A stretch of 64,000 nucleotides of DNA from Pseudoips prasinana (lineage: Eukaryota > Arthropoda > Insecta > Lepidoptera > Nolidae), in assembly GCA_951640165.1 (NCBI GenBank), contig OX621258.1, positions 4,177,501 to 4,241,500 on the forward strand, given 5' to 3'. The notes under the pieces are model-generated. The model did not search any database. It had not been told where the DNA came from and worked only from the letters and a program-made list of their open reading frames with translations. Position numbers and translations under genes: made by a program. Of the stretch, positions 35,301 to 48,856 are shown piece by piece. How positions within the stretch are numbered: position 1 is the first letter of the stretch; each line of letters starts with the position of its first letter.

Positions 35301-38300
35301 TATCTTGAGCCGTAATCGTAATGTGAATTGATAAGAGATTTATAAAAAAAAGTTATATTTACTCTAACAAAGATTTCTAGCTAGATTAATAAGAAAACAC
35401 GGATAGGTATGTTATGTAAAATAGTTAATAAAAGTTGATACAAAAACGAACATAGTATTTTTAATATGCTAAATGCATATTTGCCGTAAAGGCATTGATC
35501 TTGCCTTTCTCGGATCTATGATTTCCGGCAATACGCAGTCTTGGTAAAACCGAACCAATGTGGGTAGGATTTTCGCCTGCCAAAAAACGTCGTCTTTCTC
35601 TACTCTTACTACTTTCAATGGAAAATCAGGACCTGTCCATACAGCAAATACACATACGTTTTTTTTACGATTTGCGATTTACGATTGAGTCTGAAAGTTT
35701 CATTGATTCGTCTAGGTCTCCAGGGTCTACTGTACCATGTTCTTTCTCCTATAAATTTTTATATAATTATTGATAAACACTAAATAAACTTCTGATTCAA
35801 ATAAATAATTGTTAAAATGTTACGTACAACTTCTGTTGCCGAATCTGAATTATCACTTGTACGGCTAGTACCTGGCACCGCGTCTGATCTAAAGGCGCTA
35901 CCCTTCCCTATACGTTTTAGACGATTATTCATTCCAAAATAAAAACAAAATAGCTGTTAATTTTCAATATCTACGTATAAGTTACATATTAAATCAATAA
36001 TAATCGGTTACAGTAAATATGAATATTGTAAATAAAAAAAACCGGCCAAGTGAGAATCGGCCTCGCACATGAAGGGTTCTGCAGCAGCAAGTATTTCAGT
36101 TGATTAAATGAAAGGTAAAGTGCGGTTTACGATTAATGATGCATTAAAAAAAACTACTTACTAGATTTCGTTCAAACCAATTTTCGTTGTTAGTTTATAT
36201 GGTAATGTATATCATATATTTTTTTTAGTTTTATCATTCTCTTATTTTAGAAGTTAGAGTGGGGGGGACACCCTTTTTACCACTCATTTTTCCATTTTGG
36301 AAGTATCTCTCGCGCAAACTATTCAGTTTAGAAAAAAACCGGCCAAGTGCGAGTCGGACTCGCACATGAAGGGTTCCATAGCAGCAAGTATTTCAAGTGA
36401 TTAAATGAATGCAAATTGCGGTTTATGACTTATTAAAAAAAAACTACTTGCTAGATCTCGTTCAAACCAATTTTCGTTGTTAGTTTACATGGTAATATAC
36501 ATCATATATTTTTTTTAGTTTATCATTCTCTTATTTTAGAAGTTAGAGGGGGGGGGGGGGGGGACACTCATTTTTCCATTTTGGAAATATCTCTCGCGCA
36601 AACTATTCAGTTTAGAAAAAAACCGGCCAAGTGCGAGTCGGACTCGCACATGAAGGGTTCCATAGCAGCAAGTATTTCAAGTGATTAAATGAATGCAAAT
36701 TGCTGTTTATGACTTATTAAAAAAAAGTACTTGCTAGATCTCGTTCAAACCAACTTTCGTTGTTAGTTTACATGGTAATATACATCATTTATTTTTTTTA
36801 GTTTTATCATTCTCTTATTTTAGAAGTTAGAGGGGGGGGGGGGGACACCCTTTTTACCACTTTGGAAGTGTCTTTCGCGCAAACTATTCAGTTTAGAAAA
36901 AAATAATATTAAGAACCTCAATATCATTTTTGAAGACCTATCCATAGACACCCCACATGTATGGGTACAATGAAAAAAAAATTTTGAGTTTCAGTTCTAT
37001 GTATGGGGAACCCCCAAAATTATTATAACTTTTCTATTTTTGTGTGAAAATCTTAATGCGGTTCACAGAATACATCTACTTACCAAGTTTCAACAGTACA
37101 GCTCTTATAGTTTCGGAAAAAAATGGCTGTGACATACGGACGGACAGACAGACAGACATGACGAATCTATAAGGGTTGCGTTTTTTTCCATTTGGCTACG
37201 GGACCCTAATAATAGGTATCTACCTCACTTCTGTTGCTTTTTTTAAAGCTGCAGAATTATCACGTTTCCTTTTTTTTACGCAACGGTATACACATTCCTC
37301 GCGCCCCATAGCTAGTAATGAAACAAAAATATATAATTATTCTACAAAAAACTAAAATCTTACATACATACATACTTCATAATAAATAAAACCGTACCTT
37401 ATGAAAAAATACAAAACGAATCAAAACTATGTGGTCGCAGTATATGAATTACTTCACTATACGAGCGCTCGAAAGTCGGGACGCGGGAAAAATGGCACAG
37501 GTCCTACCTTGATGGGCGCTCGCGCCGTACTAATACTAATCGGTGCCCACCCGTGTATCGTAATTTATTGTAATTTAAACTGATGTTCAAATCGATATTA
37601 TGACAAATTCATTGCCAATATTAAAAAAAAAAACTGTAGAATTCGATTCTCCAAAGAACATAGTTTATTATAGTATAATTTTATTTTAGTAATTACGCTT
37701 TATTTAAACCAAAAATCACTATGAAATTCCAAGAAAAAACTTAAAATTGGTGTAAGGATTTATTTTTTTTACTAATTAATGGTAACAAAATTCAAGAATC
37801 TGTTACAATAAACGACGAATAAAATATATGTCTCATGCTGAATGTATTTTTTTTAGCTTAGTTTATAAGTAATATTGCTAGTTACAGGACTTTGAAATTC
37901 ACTCTACGGCGATATTTCATTAAAATGGTTGTGGGAGATGAGTCACTACAGAACAAGAAAATTTTTGTTGGTAAATGTACATTAAACGTCAACAAAAACG
38001 ATTTTTCCATATTTAACATGTATTAAATAATTTCTGGGTATTACTTAAGATGGTAATAGAGGAGCCCAAAATCTTAGAAATTCGCGCGAAAGCGTGAAAT
38101 GGCTCTTAAGATTTTCACACAAACATAGAAAAAGCACCCATCGTACCCATGCATGTGGGGTCTCATATGGGTCCTCAAAAATGATACTGAGATTTATTAT
38201 CACTTTTCTCTAAACTGAATAGTTTGCGCGAGAGACACTTCCAAAGTGGTAAAATGAGTGTCCCCCCTCCCCCTGTAAGTTCTAAAATAAGAGAATTTAC

Positions 38301-41300
38301 CTTTCATTTAATCAACTGAAATACTTGCTGCTACGGAACCCTTCATGGGCGAGTCCGACTCGCACTTGGCCGGTTTTTAAAAAAAAATACCAGCGTTATT
38401 AAAACACCAACAACATCGCAGGGCTAGATAGCTAACACCATAAGCAACAACTTTCGTTCTACGAGTTCGGACATAACTTAACACGGCGAGCATGAGCCAG
38501 GGTATCTCACACCCTGGTAAACTTTAAAAGTAGTGTATTTTTCAAAATCCTCGTCTGGTGGCACTAGCTCGCTCAGTAGCTGAAGGCAGAGGTGTGCAGG
38601 ACGGGGTGGTGGCGTGATCGCAGTGTGGCGCGAATTACCAGCCGGAATATACGTGCCCAAACTTGTCTCGGGCATGTTATACCCTGCCTCATTTCTGACG
38701 TATTTTTTTTACGTAATGATATAATCATAATTTTTCACAGTTTTATTCGTTTTTGTTTGTTGTCTTTGTTGTTTGCTTGTTTTTGTTAGATGTTTTATCA
38801 GTTAATTCTTTTTATTATTATATTATATGGTTTTGTTATTAGTTTATTTATTAAACATTTAATTATTATTAGCTCGGTGTGCCCTCACCTAGACATGCAA
38901 ATGTATCCTGAAGATATGTCAGATTCCAGGATTTTCCATATAAGTAGGATAGAAAAACCAAACATTCTTGTAATGCTTGTGCCAATCCAAATATATAGGC
39001 TTGGCACAAGCATCGCAAGAATGTTTGCATGCAAAATTCATTTGCGAAAATTGTGCTGAACAGTCGTCAGTATGTCAACAGTACTGATTAGTCCTATTTT
39101 CAATTAAAAAAATAATAACAAGTTAAATTACGAGGAGGATCTCATTATCTTTTAGTTTTAATTTGATTTACATTCCAAAGATAATTTTTTTTGTTTAATT
39201 TTAAATTTTTGTAAAACCCTAAGTTTTGTACGTATAATTATTAGAGTATAGGAAAAACGCGAATTAATAAATAATTATTATTTTATATGGAACTTCTTTC
39301 ATTTAAATCCACTAATTAATTCATTATAATACAAAATTAATAAAAAAAAATAAAAAATTAACAATAAGAATTATTTTACAGTACATTAAGATAAGGGTAT
39401 GTCCCACCCTGCCACATTCTTGAAGTAACTTTTTTTCACCTCATGCTCGCCGGGTTAATACATGAAAAAAAAAAACATTATAAAAGTTTTCGTTGTACTG
39501 TCGTGACATTTGTAGGTCTACATAGTTCATACATAAACGAAATGACGACGTGCAAACGTCGATACCACAGATATCTAAAATTAATGCTCTGAGGTCGATA
39601 CGCACGCGCGCCTGTTTGCGTCTTTGCGATGCTCGCAGAGTTATAATCATTCAAACGGAAAATAAAATTAATTCTTATTTTTGTATGAAAATGAAATATA
39701 ACAAATTATGAAAAGTTGTATAACAAAAGTTGTTGCTTAAGGTATTAACTATCTAGTACTGCGAGCTTGTTGGTGTTTTAGAAGTAACCTTGTCAAGACA
39801 AATAAACATGTTCATGAACACAAATATTAGTCTTGTGCGTGGATCAAACGGGCTACCTATGGATCAGAAGACAGGCTCCCTACACTAGAACATCTGAGTC
39901 ACGGCGGTCGTCGAATGTAATCATATAAAATCTTTTTTTCAAATTTCAATACATAATATTATAAAATTCAACTAAACATAATCTCCTTGACAATAAGCTA
40001 GCTAAATGTCACTACCATTATAAAATAAATTGTATAAATGTTTTAACATTCCGTGTACCTAAATATATGTAATATGTAACTATAAATAATAACTGTATTA
40101 CTACAAACATGTTCTGACTATTTACAAGCGCTTTTTTAAAGTCTACGTGAATAAAAACCTTTTTTATTTCTAAAATAGAAAATTGGATACAAAGATGGAG
40201 AATAAAACCTAGTGTAACTAAATCAACGCAATTGACATTTACACTACGAAAAGGCGACTGTCCACCAGTCTTTATAGAAAATAAGGCTTTAACAAGCCAG
40301 AACAGTGTAAAGTATCTAGGCCTACACCTTGATAGAAGCCTTACCTGGGGTAAGCACATTAAAGCCAAGAGAAAAGAAGCTAACATTCAGTTACAATCTC
40401 TGAATTGGCTGATTGGGCGTCAGTCTACCCTGTCTCTTAACAACAAACTTCTGGTTTATAAATCTATAATCAAACCCAATCTGGACTTACGGAATAGAAC
40501 TGTGGAGCTTTGCGAGCAATTCTAATATAGAAATCCTCCAGAGATTCCAAAATATCGCCTTGAGAGTTATCTCAAATGCGCACTGGTATGTTAGGAACAC
40601 AGAGATACATGAATACCTGGAGATGCCCACAGTTAAAGAGGAAGCCAGCAACACCAGCAAGAGATATAAAGAAAGACTAAGCAAACACACCAACAACCTG
40701 GCAAAGAGCTTACTATACCCGCAAGAAAATATTAAACGCCTGAAAAGATGGGAAATACTGGATCTGGATAAAAGAACATAAACCAAATCAACATATATGG
40801 TGTCATTTAATGGAATGACGCCTACAAATTAAAGACACTGGAACACATCTGATTATGGCTAGAGAGCCGATTGCAGATTAAAGAGGAAAACAAAAAAAAA
40901 AAAAATTAAGAAGCATCCCTAGCTCTATGTCAAACATCTTCAGAATTAGTTGCATAACTACAAGTGTCTCTCATCGGTCCGTACGTGATCGTTGCTTGCT
41001 TGCTTACCGTATGGGCAGTGTTTACCCTAGTGTCAGAGTTGCTACAGCCGCCCAGTAGGCCTCTGACATGGCTTAACGACTGTTGTCTAATGACTACAAC
41101 CGGGACCGACAGCTTAACGTAACCTTCGAAGCGCGGAGACGCTCAGAAATTAAACCACTTTGGTGGTCACCCATCTATGGACTGACCGCGAGCCTAGTTG
41201 ATTAGCCTCGCAAATCACACTATGAGACTAATAATATATGGATCTCAGCAGAGTTCTCGTAACGGCGGACATTCTCAACTACGACTAGCCAACAACTCAG

Positions 41301-44300
41301 GACATTACGAGTGTGCACAAACATAAGTGCTCTCTCTATTCCCTCTCAATCATAATCTGATGAGTGGAAGATCCGATCGAAGATCCGGAAGATCAGGCAC
41401 AGGAGCGATATTTTCACATGCTCTCCGAGACAGGGGCAGATAACGCCGCCAAATTCCATGCTACTGGGACAAAAACAATTTTTGGCTCGGCCCGGGATTC
41501 GAACCCAAGACGAGCATCTTAATTTTATGATCCTGTGTAATACTTACGCGCATCTTCATCGTCATCATCTTCTTCGCCTTCGTTCAATATCTGCATCTTC
41601 CCGAGTATAAAATTCTGGGTCTCTTCTGAATCAGACAAGTTTGGGAGATCGGTGGTAAGAAACTCGCTTACATTACTGGTCTTGTTAGGCGACTGAAAAT
41701 TAATTATTAAAACATTCATTTTTTTAAGACAACGCTCGCACTACGATTTAATTAAATCTTTATCCCTGTGTCGCGGGGTACTTTACAAACATATAATAGA
41801 CGGACACAAATTACATCCAGACTGAGAACAACTATTTATGAGCAAACAAATAGTCGTCCTGCGCGGGAATCGAACCCAGGACTGTAAAATTCATTACCCT
41901 AACCGAACAGTTAGGAAACCCCTGACTCAAACTATAATTCCAATATTTACTGGGCCGACATTAACCAAACATAGCTAAGAACCACCGCAAGGAAACTGGC
42001 TTTCAAATGGAAAACACCGCATCGAAATCGATCCATCCGTTTGAAAGCTACGATGCCTACAGACAGACACACATAGATAGACATCGACGTCACTCTCAAT
42101 ATCTCCTCTTTTTGCGTCGGAGGTTAAAAAAAGTATAATATCAGCCAAGTATTCATTCGCTGTGTGGTGACGAAAAATATCATCACCCCATCTCATTCTT
42201 CGGAGGGCACATTAAACTGTCGGTCCCGGTTGTAGTCATTAGACAACAGTCGTTAAGCCATGTCAGAGGCCCAACGGGCGGGTTGAACAACTCTGACTCC
42301 AGAGAACGGGCAGCAGCGTTTTTCTGTGACCATCAAACTGCTATCGCCAACCCGTCTGCCAAGCATGGCGATTATGGCATATCCCCATCATAATTTGGGG
42401 AGGCTTTTGTCCAGCAGTGCTCGTAATTTGGTTAACATGATGAAGTATACTTCACGTTAACATTCGAATTTGGTGCCAACAGAGAAGACCTAAGTCTTAG
42501 CATGGATTCACTATGCGGAAACTAGGTCCATCGCGTGGGAGATGAGGGAACACTCGACAGAATCTGAGTCGCAAGGCTCAGATTCTGTAGGTTTAAGGGG
42601 GACCCCTGTGACGTATCAACGCTCACCTTCTCTGTTTCTCAGTGTCCCCCCCTCTCCCTAGGCAAATGTGCTATGATCCTAGCAATGCCGCTTTGGATAT
42701 TCGTTCTAATATAAAACTTACGGACGTTCTTGATAAGAGATAAGTAGATATGTATTTACAAAAGAAATGTATTCTATAGTACAAGCTCTGCTTAACTTGG
42801 GATCAGATGATAGTGTGAATAATGTCCCCGGATATTATTGTTATTATTATGTAAGTTTGTTTTACCTCTACGCGCTCGACTTCCACGACGATGTCTTCTC
42901 CTGAATTGTCGGGCAAAACTGATAATGCGCTACAATCTGGAAATATAAAACAACAGCTGTGATCGCGGTTTCACCCGCGTTAATCTTTATAAATTATAGG
43001 CGGCCTGGTACGTGCTTCGCTACGCTTTTAAGTATAGTACAAATTGTTTGTATATGGGAGTATAGAAAGATGTTGATTTTACACTTTTTCAAGACATTTT
43101 TTCTCTACTTACAAACCTTCCCTGGACTTCCACGAATAATTCAAGACCAAAATTAGCCAAATCGGTAAAGGCGTTGTTGAGTTATAACATTACAACGAAA
43201 AGTGGTATTGATTTTTATATATATAGATGTGTTATTCGGATATATTACTATAAAGTTTATTCCTATTCTTTATTGCACACAGAAACATACATTTAAGTTA
43301 AATTTTACAATAAAATGTCATGTACATAGGCGAGCATAATATATTAATGAATATTCATAAAATTTTATTAATATCTCTCCAGCCGTTTAGACGTGAAGAA
43401 GTAACAAACATCACTCACAAACATTCACCTTTATAAAATTAGTGTGATAATATATACCTTTATCAATCTCCATATTATTATCTTCATCACCACCATTTTC
43501 TTCTGTATTGGTTGAAACTTGAATATTTGTAATCACTGGCCCAGACAAAAAGTCTTTGGGCAAAGAATTGAAGTATTTAGTGTCCAAACCCTTCGCTTCT
43601 GACACGGTCGTTAGAACAACTTGGTCGCTGGTTGATTTTGGAGCGGTTGTTTTGATTGTATGGGTTAAAACTGACGTGCCAACAGTGACTTTTAAGTTTA
43701 AGGTTGATGATGTCGTAGTCTGGAAAGAAATATATAAATAAACTAGCTGTGCCCCGCGGTTTTACCCGCATTAAATTTTATATATTATCACAGCTCCTCC
43801 CCCGTAGGTGATAGCGTGATAATATGTAGCCAATATGTTGACCCGACCTCGAAGTAATATTCATGCAAAATTTGAAGTAAATCCATGCAGTACTTTTTGT
43901 GTTTAGCTCGGACATACATACAGACAAACAGACACATAGACAAAAAATCTAAAAACTATATTTTTGGCTTCGATATCGATTGTAGATCACGGCCCAAGTA
44001 TCGTTTTAAAAAAATATTCAATGTACAGTTTTGACTTTTCTACGATTTTATTATATGTATAGATAAATAAAAAAATGGTTTTTATTCAAGTAGACTTCAA
44101 AAAAGCGCTTGTAAATAGTCAGAACATGTTTGTAGTAATATAGTTGTATACATTATTATTTCTAGTTACATAGATATTTAGGTACACGAATTTATTATAT
44201 TTAGCAATGATATTTAGCTAGCTTGTATTAAGTTATTTTCAAAGAGATTATGTTTAAGTTGAATTATTAAAATGTATAGTTTTAGCTATATTTATACTAA

Positions 44301-47300
44301 ATATTGTCTGATTGGTGCCGTCTATATTAAGGTATTATTATTATGGCGGACTTTGTGTTAATAACGACGGTCGCGCTTTAATGCTACCACCGGATCCAAT
44401 GCGCCCCAACTGAGAAGACCCAGAAAAACCAACTCAGTGGATTTATCTACTACCGATTTCACACGACACAGTTGAGACGGTCCAGCGAAACATACTCAAG
44501 CGGGCATGAACACGGGATTTGGTCCATATACATATCGGTCAAACATATACATATAGGTAAAACATATACATATAGGTCAAACATATACATATAGGACCTG
44601 CTCCGTTGGTCTAGCGGCAGCGTTTTCAACCGCAGATAATGAGGTCCTGGGTTCAAATCCTGGGTCGGGCCACAGCGATTTTGGGATTTTTCCGTAAAAA
44701 GTAATTTCTCAGTGTCAGCCCAAAGTCTGGAAGTTGACGGTATTACACCCCCGTACCTCAGAGAGCACGTAAAGCCGTCGGTCCTGTACCTGCCCTCTTT
44801 CCGGTAGTGAGAGTGATGTAATGTTTGATTTTTGATTTTGATTTAGCACTCGGTCGGGAGGTCATTATTATTATATAGGTTACTCGTAAAACACCAACAA
44901 CCTCGCAGGAGCAGATAACTAACACCATAAGTAACAACTTTTGTTCTACAACTTTACTTAATTTGTTAGATTTTATTTTCAAGCATTAGTATCAATTTAA
45001 TTTCCCGTTAGAAAGTTTATAACTCTATGCGCATAACAAAGATATCCTTGCGAGGGCGCGAGGAAGGGGTGTCCAACGCTAGCGCCTTTGAACTTGATCC
45101 ATTGTAATTTTTTTTTTCTTGTCTTGAGTTATGTCCGAACTTGTAGAACAAATGTTGATGCTTATGGTGTGAACTATCTAATCCAGCGAGGTTGTTGGTA
45201 TTTTAAAAGTTACCCTGTAAAATTTATGACCAACAATGTTTAGGGTGCTATATATGTGTGCGCAGTTTGTTTAATTTGTTACTGTACAACTTTATTTATT
45301 TATTTAAACCGCAGTAATTTATGTTCGTTAATTAATTTATATTTGTTGTGTTGCACTCTTATTATATTGCATAAATTTCACTATATACCTAGTATTAGTA
45401 TTGTATTGTATATTGTATTCATATGTTGTACTTGGTTTTTAAGAAATAAACAAATTAAAAATATTATATAATAGCGAGCGTGGGACTTGGAAAAAACAAC
45501 GAGAGTTTGTTTATTGACATCGACAGTGGCAGTTGGTGCAGTGGTTCTCTCTCTTTTTGAGAAGAGGCCAATGTTCACACATTTTAAAAATTGTTTTGTT
45601 AATTATTTGTGGATTCGAAACACACCAGCCACCAAACGCCAGTGTAGCCAGCGTTAACCACTCCGCCTTTGGTATTCAGAGTCAAAACATTACAAGTAAT
45701 TAAGGATAAGATGACGGGCAACGAAGGGCTTGTTGCCGTGGCTAGCAAATGCTTGCTTTTCATACCAGAGGTCGTGGGTTGATTCCCATCTAGGACAGAT
45801 ATTTGTGTGCATGAACATGTCTGTTTACCCTGAGTCTGGGTCTAATTATCTATATAAGTAAGTATTCACAAAAAAAATAGTATGTCAGTTATCTGGTTTC
45901 CATAGTACAAGCTCTCCTTAGTTTGGGATCAGATGGCCGTGTGTAAATAATGTCCCAGTAAAAAATAATATTTAATTAGGCTTACAGTAAATTCTCTCTC
46001 GCAGTAACAACAGTTGACACACCACTCGATGGAAAGGACCACTTGGCAAAAGGAATGTTGGTAGACCGTTGGTAGCCGGTGGGCTGATGATATTATCTAA
46101 ATCGCTGGGAAAGACTGGATGACCTCAGGATCAGACAGAGATTTGTGGAAAAGGATGGAGGAGGCCTTTACCCAAAAAGGGATCCATTTCTCATAATTAA
46201 GAAAATACCCTAAATACTATTACTCTGTTCGAGAATTCTTAAATGATGCTTCTATAAATTAATTTTTTTATGCTACTGACGTTGTATTAGTTTTAAGGTT
46301 ATTGTGAGCAAATGTGGCTCATAAATGTTTGTATGCCTAAATAGGCAGAATGTCAAAGGATTCGTTATATATCTGTAAGACCAATTGTAAACACCTACAT
46401 TCTTTGCAAATAAATGATTACTTACTTACTAACAATTAGATGATACAACTTGTAAACATTAATACTAACACTTCTATTACTATTACATGTAACTTACACC
46501 TAAGACATCTGTCTTAAGTGTAAGAAATAAAATGGCTTAATTATTATTATAGTAAATTCTGACCTTAGTTGGTTGAGCTGCCGAAGTAAACTGCGCCAAT
46601 TTCCCCACTTTCAACAATAAATCTGCCGGTATCGGCTGCAACTTTGACGCTGGCAACACCAATTGTTTCCCTCCAATGGATAATGTTTTCGTCGGCGACT
46701 TTTGAAAGTTCTTCTCATAATTTTCATATTTCAAATGGTGACAAGGAAGTGACAGCTTGAATTGGTCGGTTAGTTCTTTTTTTAAGTTCTTTAATCTGAA
46801 ATAATAAATAATTAAATAATATCTCGGGACAATGTCACACAGATCACCCTAGCCCCAAACTAAGCAAAGCTTGTACTATGGGCACTAGGCGACGATATAC
46901 ATACTTATATAGATAGATAAATACTTATAAACATAGAAAACATCCATGACTCAGAAACAAATATTCGTGCTCATCACACAAATATTTGCACTTACCGGGA
47001 TTCGAACCCAGGACCACCAGCTTCGTAGGCAGGAGCACTACCAACTAGGCTACGGTGACCGATAAAATTTATAATAATACTAAGTATGAACTATATGACC
47101 TCGTCGAACATTCTCTGACCAAATCGGAGACGTTCTCAAGAAAGGGCAGGTCAGAAGTACCCTAAACCGGCGAGCATGTATGAAGAATATATGACAGTAA
47201 TCGAGGCAAAAGAGGTGTGCAAAGATCGTGACTAATGGAACTCCGGTATCTCTGTCTATCCCTCTGGGAAACAGGCGTGAGTCTATGTATGTATGTATGA

Positions 47301-48526
47301 ACTATTATATAAATATTTGTGTGCATGAACATGTTTGTTTGTCCTGAGTCTGGGTGTAAATCTATATATATAAAAATCAATGCCACTTTTCGTTGTAATG
47401 TTATAACTCAACAACGCCTTTACCGATTTGGCTAATTTTGGTCTTGAATTATTCGTGGAAGTCCAGGGAAGGTTTGTACGTAGAGAAAATTTAAAAAAAG
47501 TCTTGAAAAAGTGTAAAATCAACATCTTTTAGCAATTTAAAATATTTTTTTGTTTGAATAAATGCACTTTTATACATTTTTTTAATTACTATGCCTTATA
47601 CGTAGCGAAGCACGTACCGGACCGCTAGTTATCTATATAAGTATGTATTTACAAAATAAAAATAGTATATGTAGTATATCAGTTATCTGGTTTCCATAGT
47701 ACAAGCTCTGCTTATTTTGGTATCAGATGACCGTGTGTGAATAATGTCCCAGGATATTATTATTTATTTTATTTAACTATATAGGTAAATATGTATTAGT
47801 GATATTTAATATAATTTAGGCGATAAAAACCGTGCCGTGCCGTGTGGTTTCCGGCCTAAAAAGAGTAACATGCCCATACCATCCCGTGGGTGTCGTGAAG
47901 GAGACTAAGGGATACACCAGATAGTCAAGCAGCGCCACCTGTGTACTAGCTACCCATTTGCGGTTGCCAACTAGCATGCCAAGCGCGGTGACTACGGCAA
48001 AACCCCAAAACAACCGGCCAAGTGCAAGTCGGACTCGCACATGGAGGGTTCCGTAGCAGCAAGTATTTCAGTTGATTAAATGCGAGCAAATTGCGGTTTA
48101 AAAAAAACTACTTGCTAGATCTCTTTCAAACCAATTTTCGTTGTTAGATTCTATGGTAATGTACATCATATTTTTTTTTAGTTTTATCATTCTCTTATTT
48201 TAGAAGTTACAGGGGGGGGGACACTCATTTTACCACTTTGGAAGTGTCTCTCGCGCAAACTATTCGGTTAAGCCAAAAATGATATTAGGAACCTCAATAT
48301 GATTTTTGAAGACCTATTCATAGACGCACGTCTATGGGTACGATCAAAAAAAATTTTTGGCGACCCCCCAAAATTATTGACCTTTTTCTATGTTTGCAAT
48401 TTTATAGAAACCTTTGGGGGAGCCCTATGTCAAGGACGATGAATAAAAACCACCTGACGAGCTGATACCCTCAGATACAAGTTCTGTCTTACTTAACGCA
48501 AGCAAGTATTATGGTATTATGGTATT

Positions 48527-48596
<70 letters not shown>

Positions 48597-48825
48597 AATA
48601 TAATAATAGAACATTTATTTCTCTCATTTTAGGTAGCATCTTAAACATAGTTACAATTTGATAGTTTAGATTTAGACCTTTGTGAGAGCTGGAGTTTATA
48701 CTGGGTTCAAGCCCTGTATGACAGATCTCCAGGCAATCACCCTCTTAAATTACTTAACTTAATGCGGATATAAGTAAATTCAAAACGGAATGAAAAAAAG
48801 AAAGTGAGTTGTGTAGTGTGTGTGG

Positions 48826-48856
<31 letters not shown>

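Larger units (their letters stand above)
38395..39800. mobile_element. MITE split by a piggyBac-like insertion
   Basis: Left half 38395-38477 (AAAACACCAACAACATCGCA ... GAGTTCGGACATAAC) and right half 39459-39800 (... AACAAAAGTTGTTGC ... GTTGGTGTTTTAGAAGTAAC) have mirrored ends like the intact copy at 44877-45218. The element at 38482-39454 lies between them at a TTAA. Confidence 0.6.

Noticed and set aside
35828..35932. First coding exon of the ZAD gene
   Set aside because: Its donor phase does not fit exon 7, and ZAD exons with perfect phase continuity lie further upstream.
44597..44670. Functional tRNA gene on the plus strand
   Set aside because: Attached to the same SINE B body as other copies; not an independent tRNA by eye. 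A tRNA-folding search would settle it.
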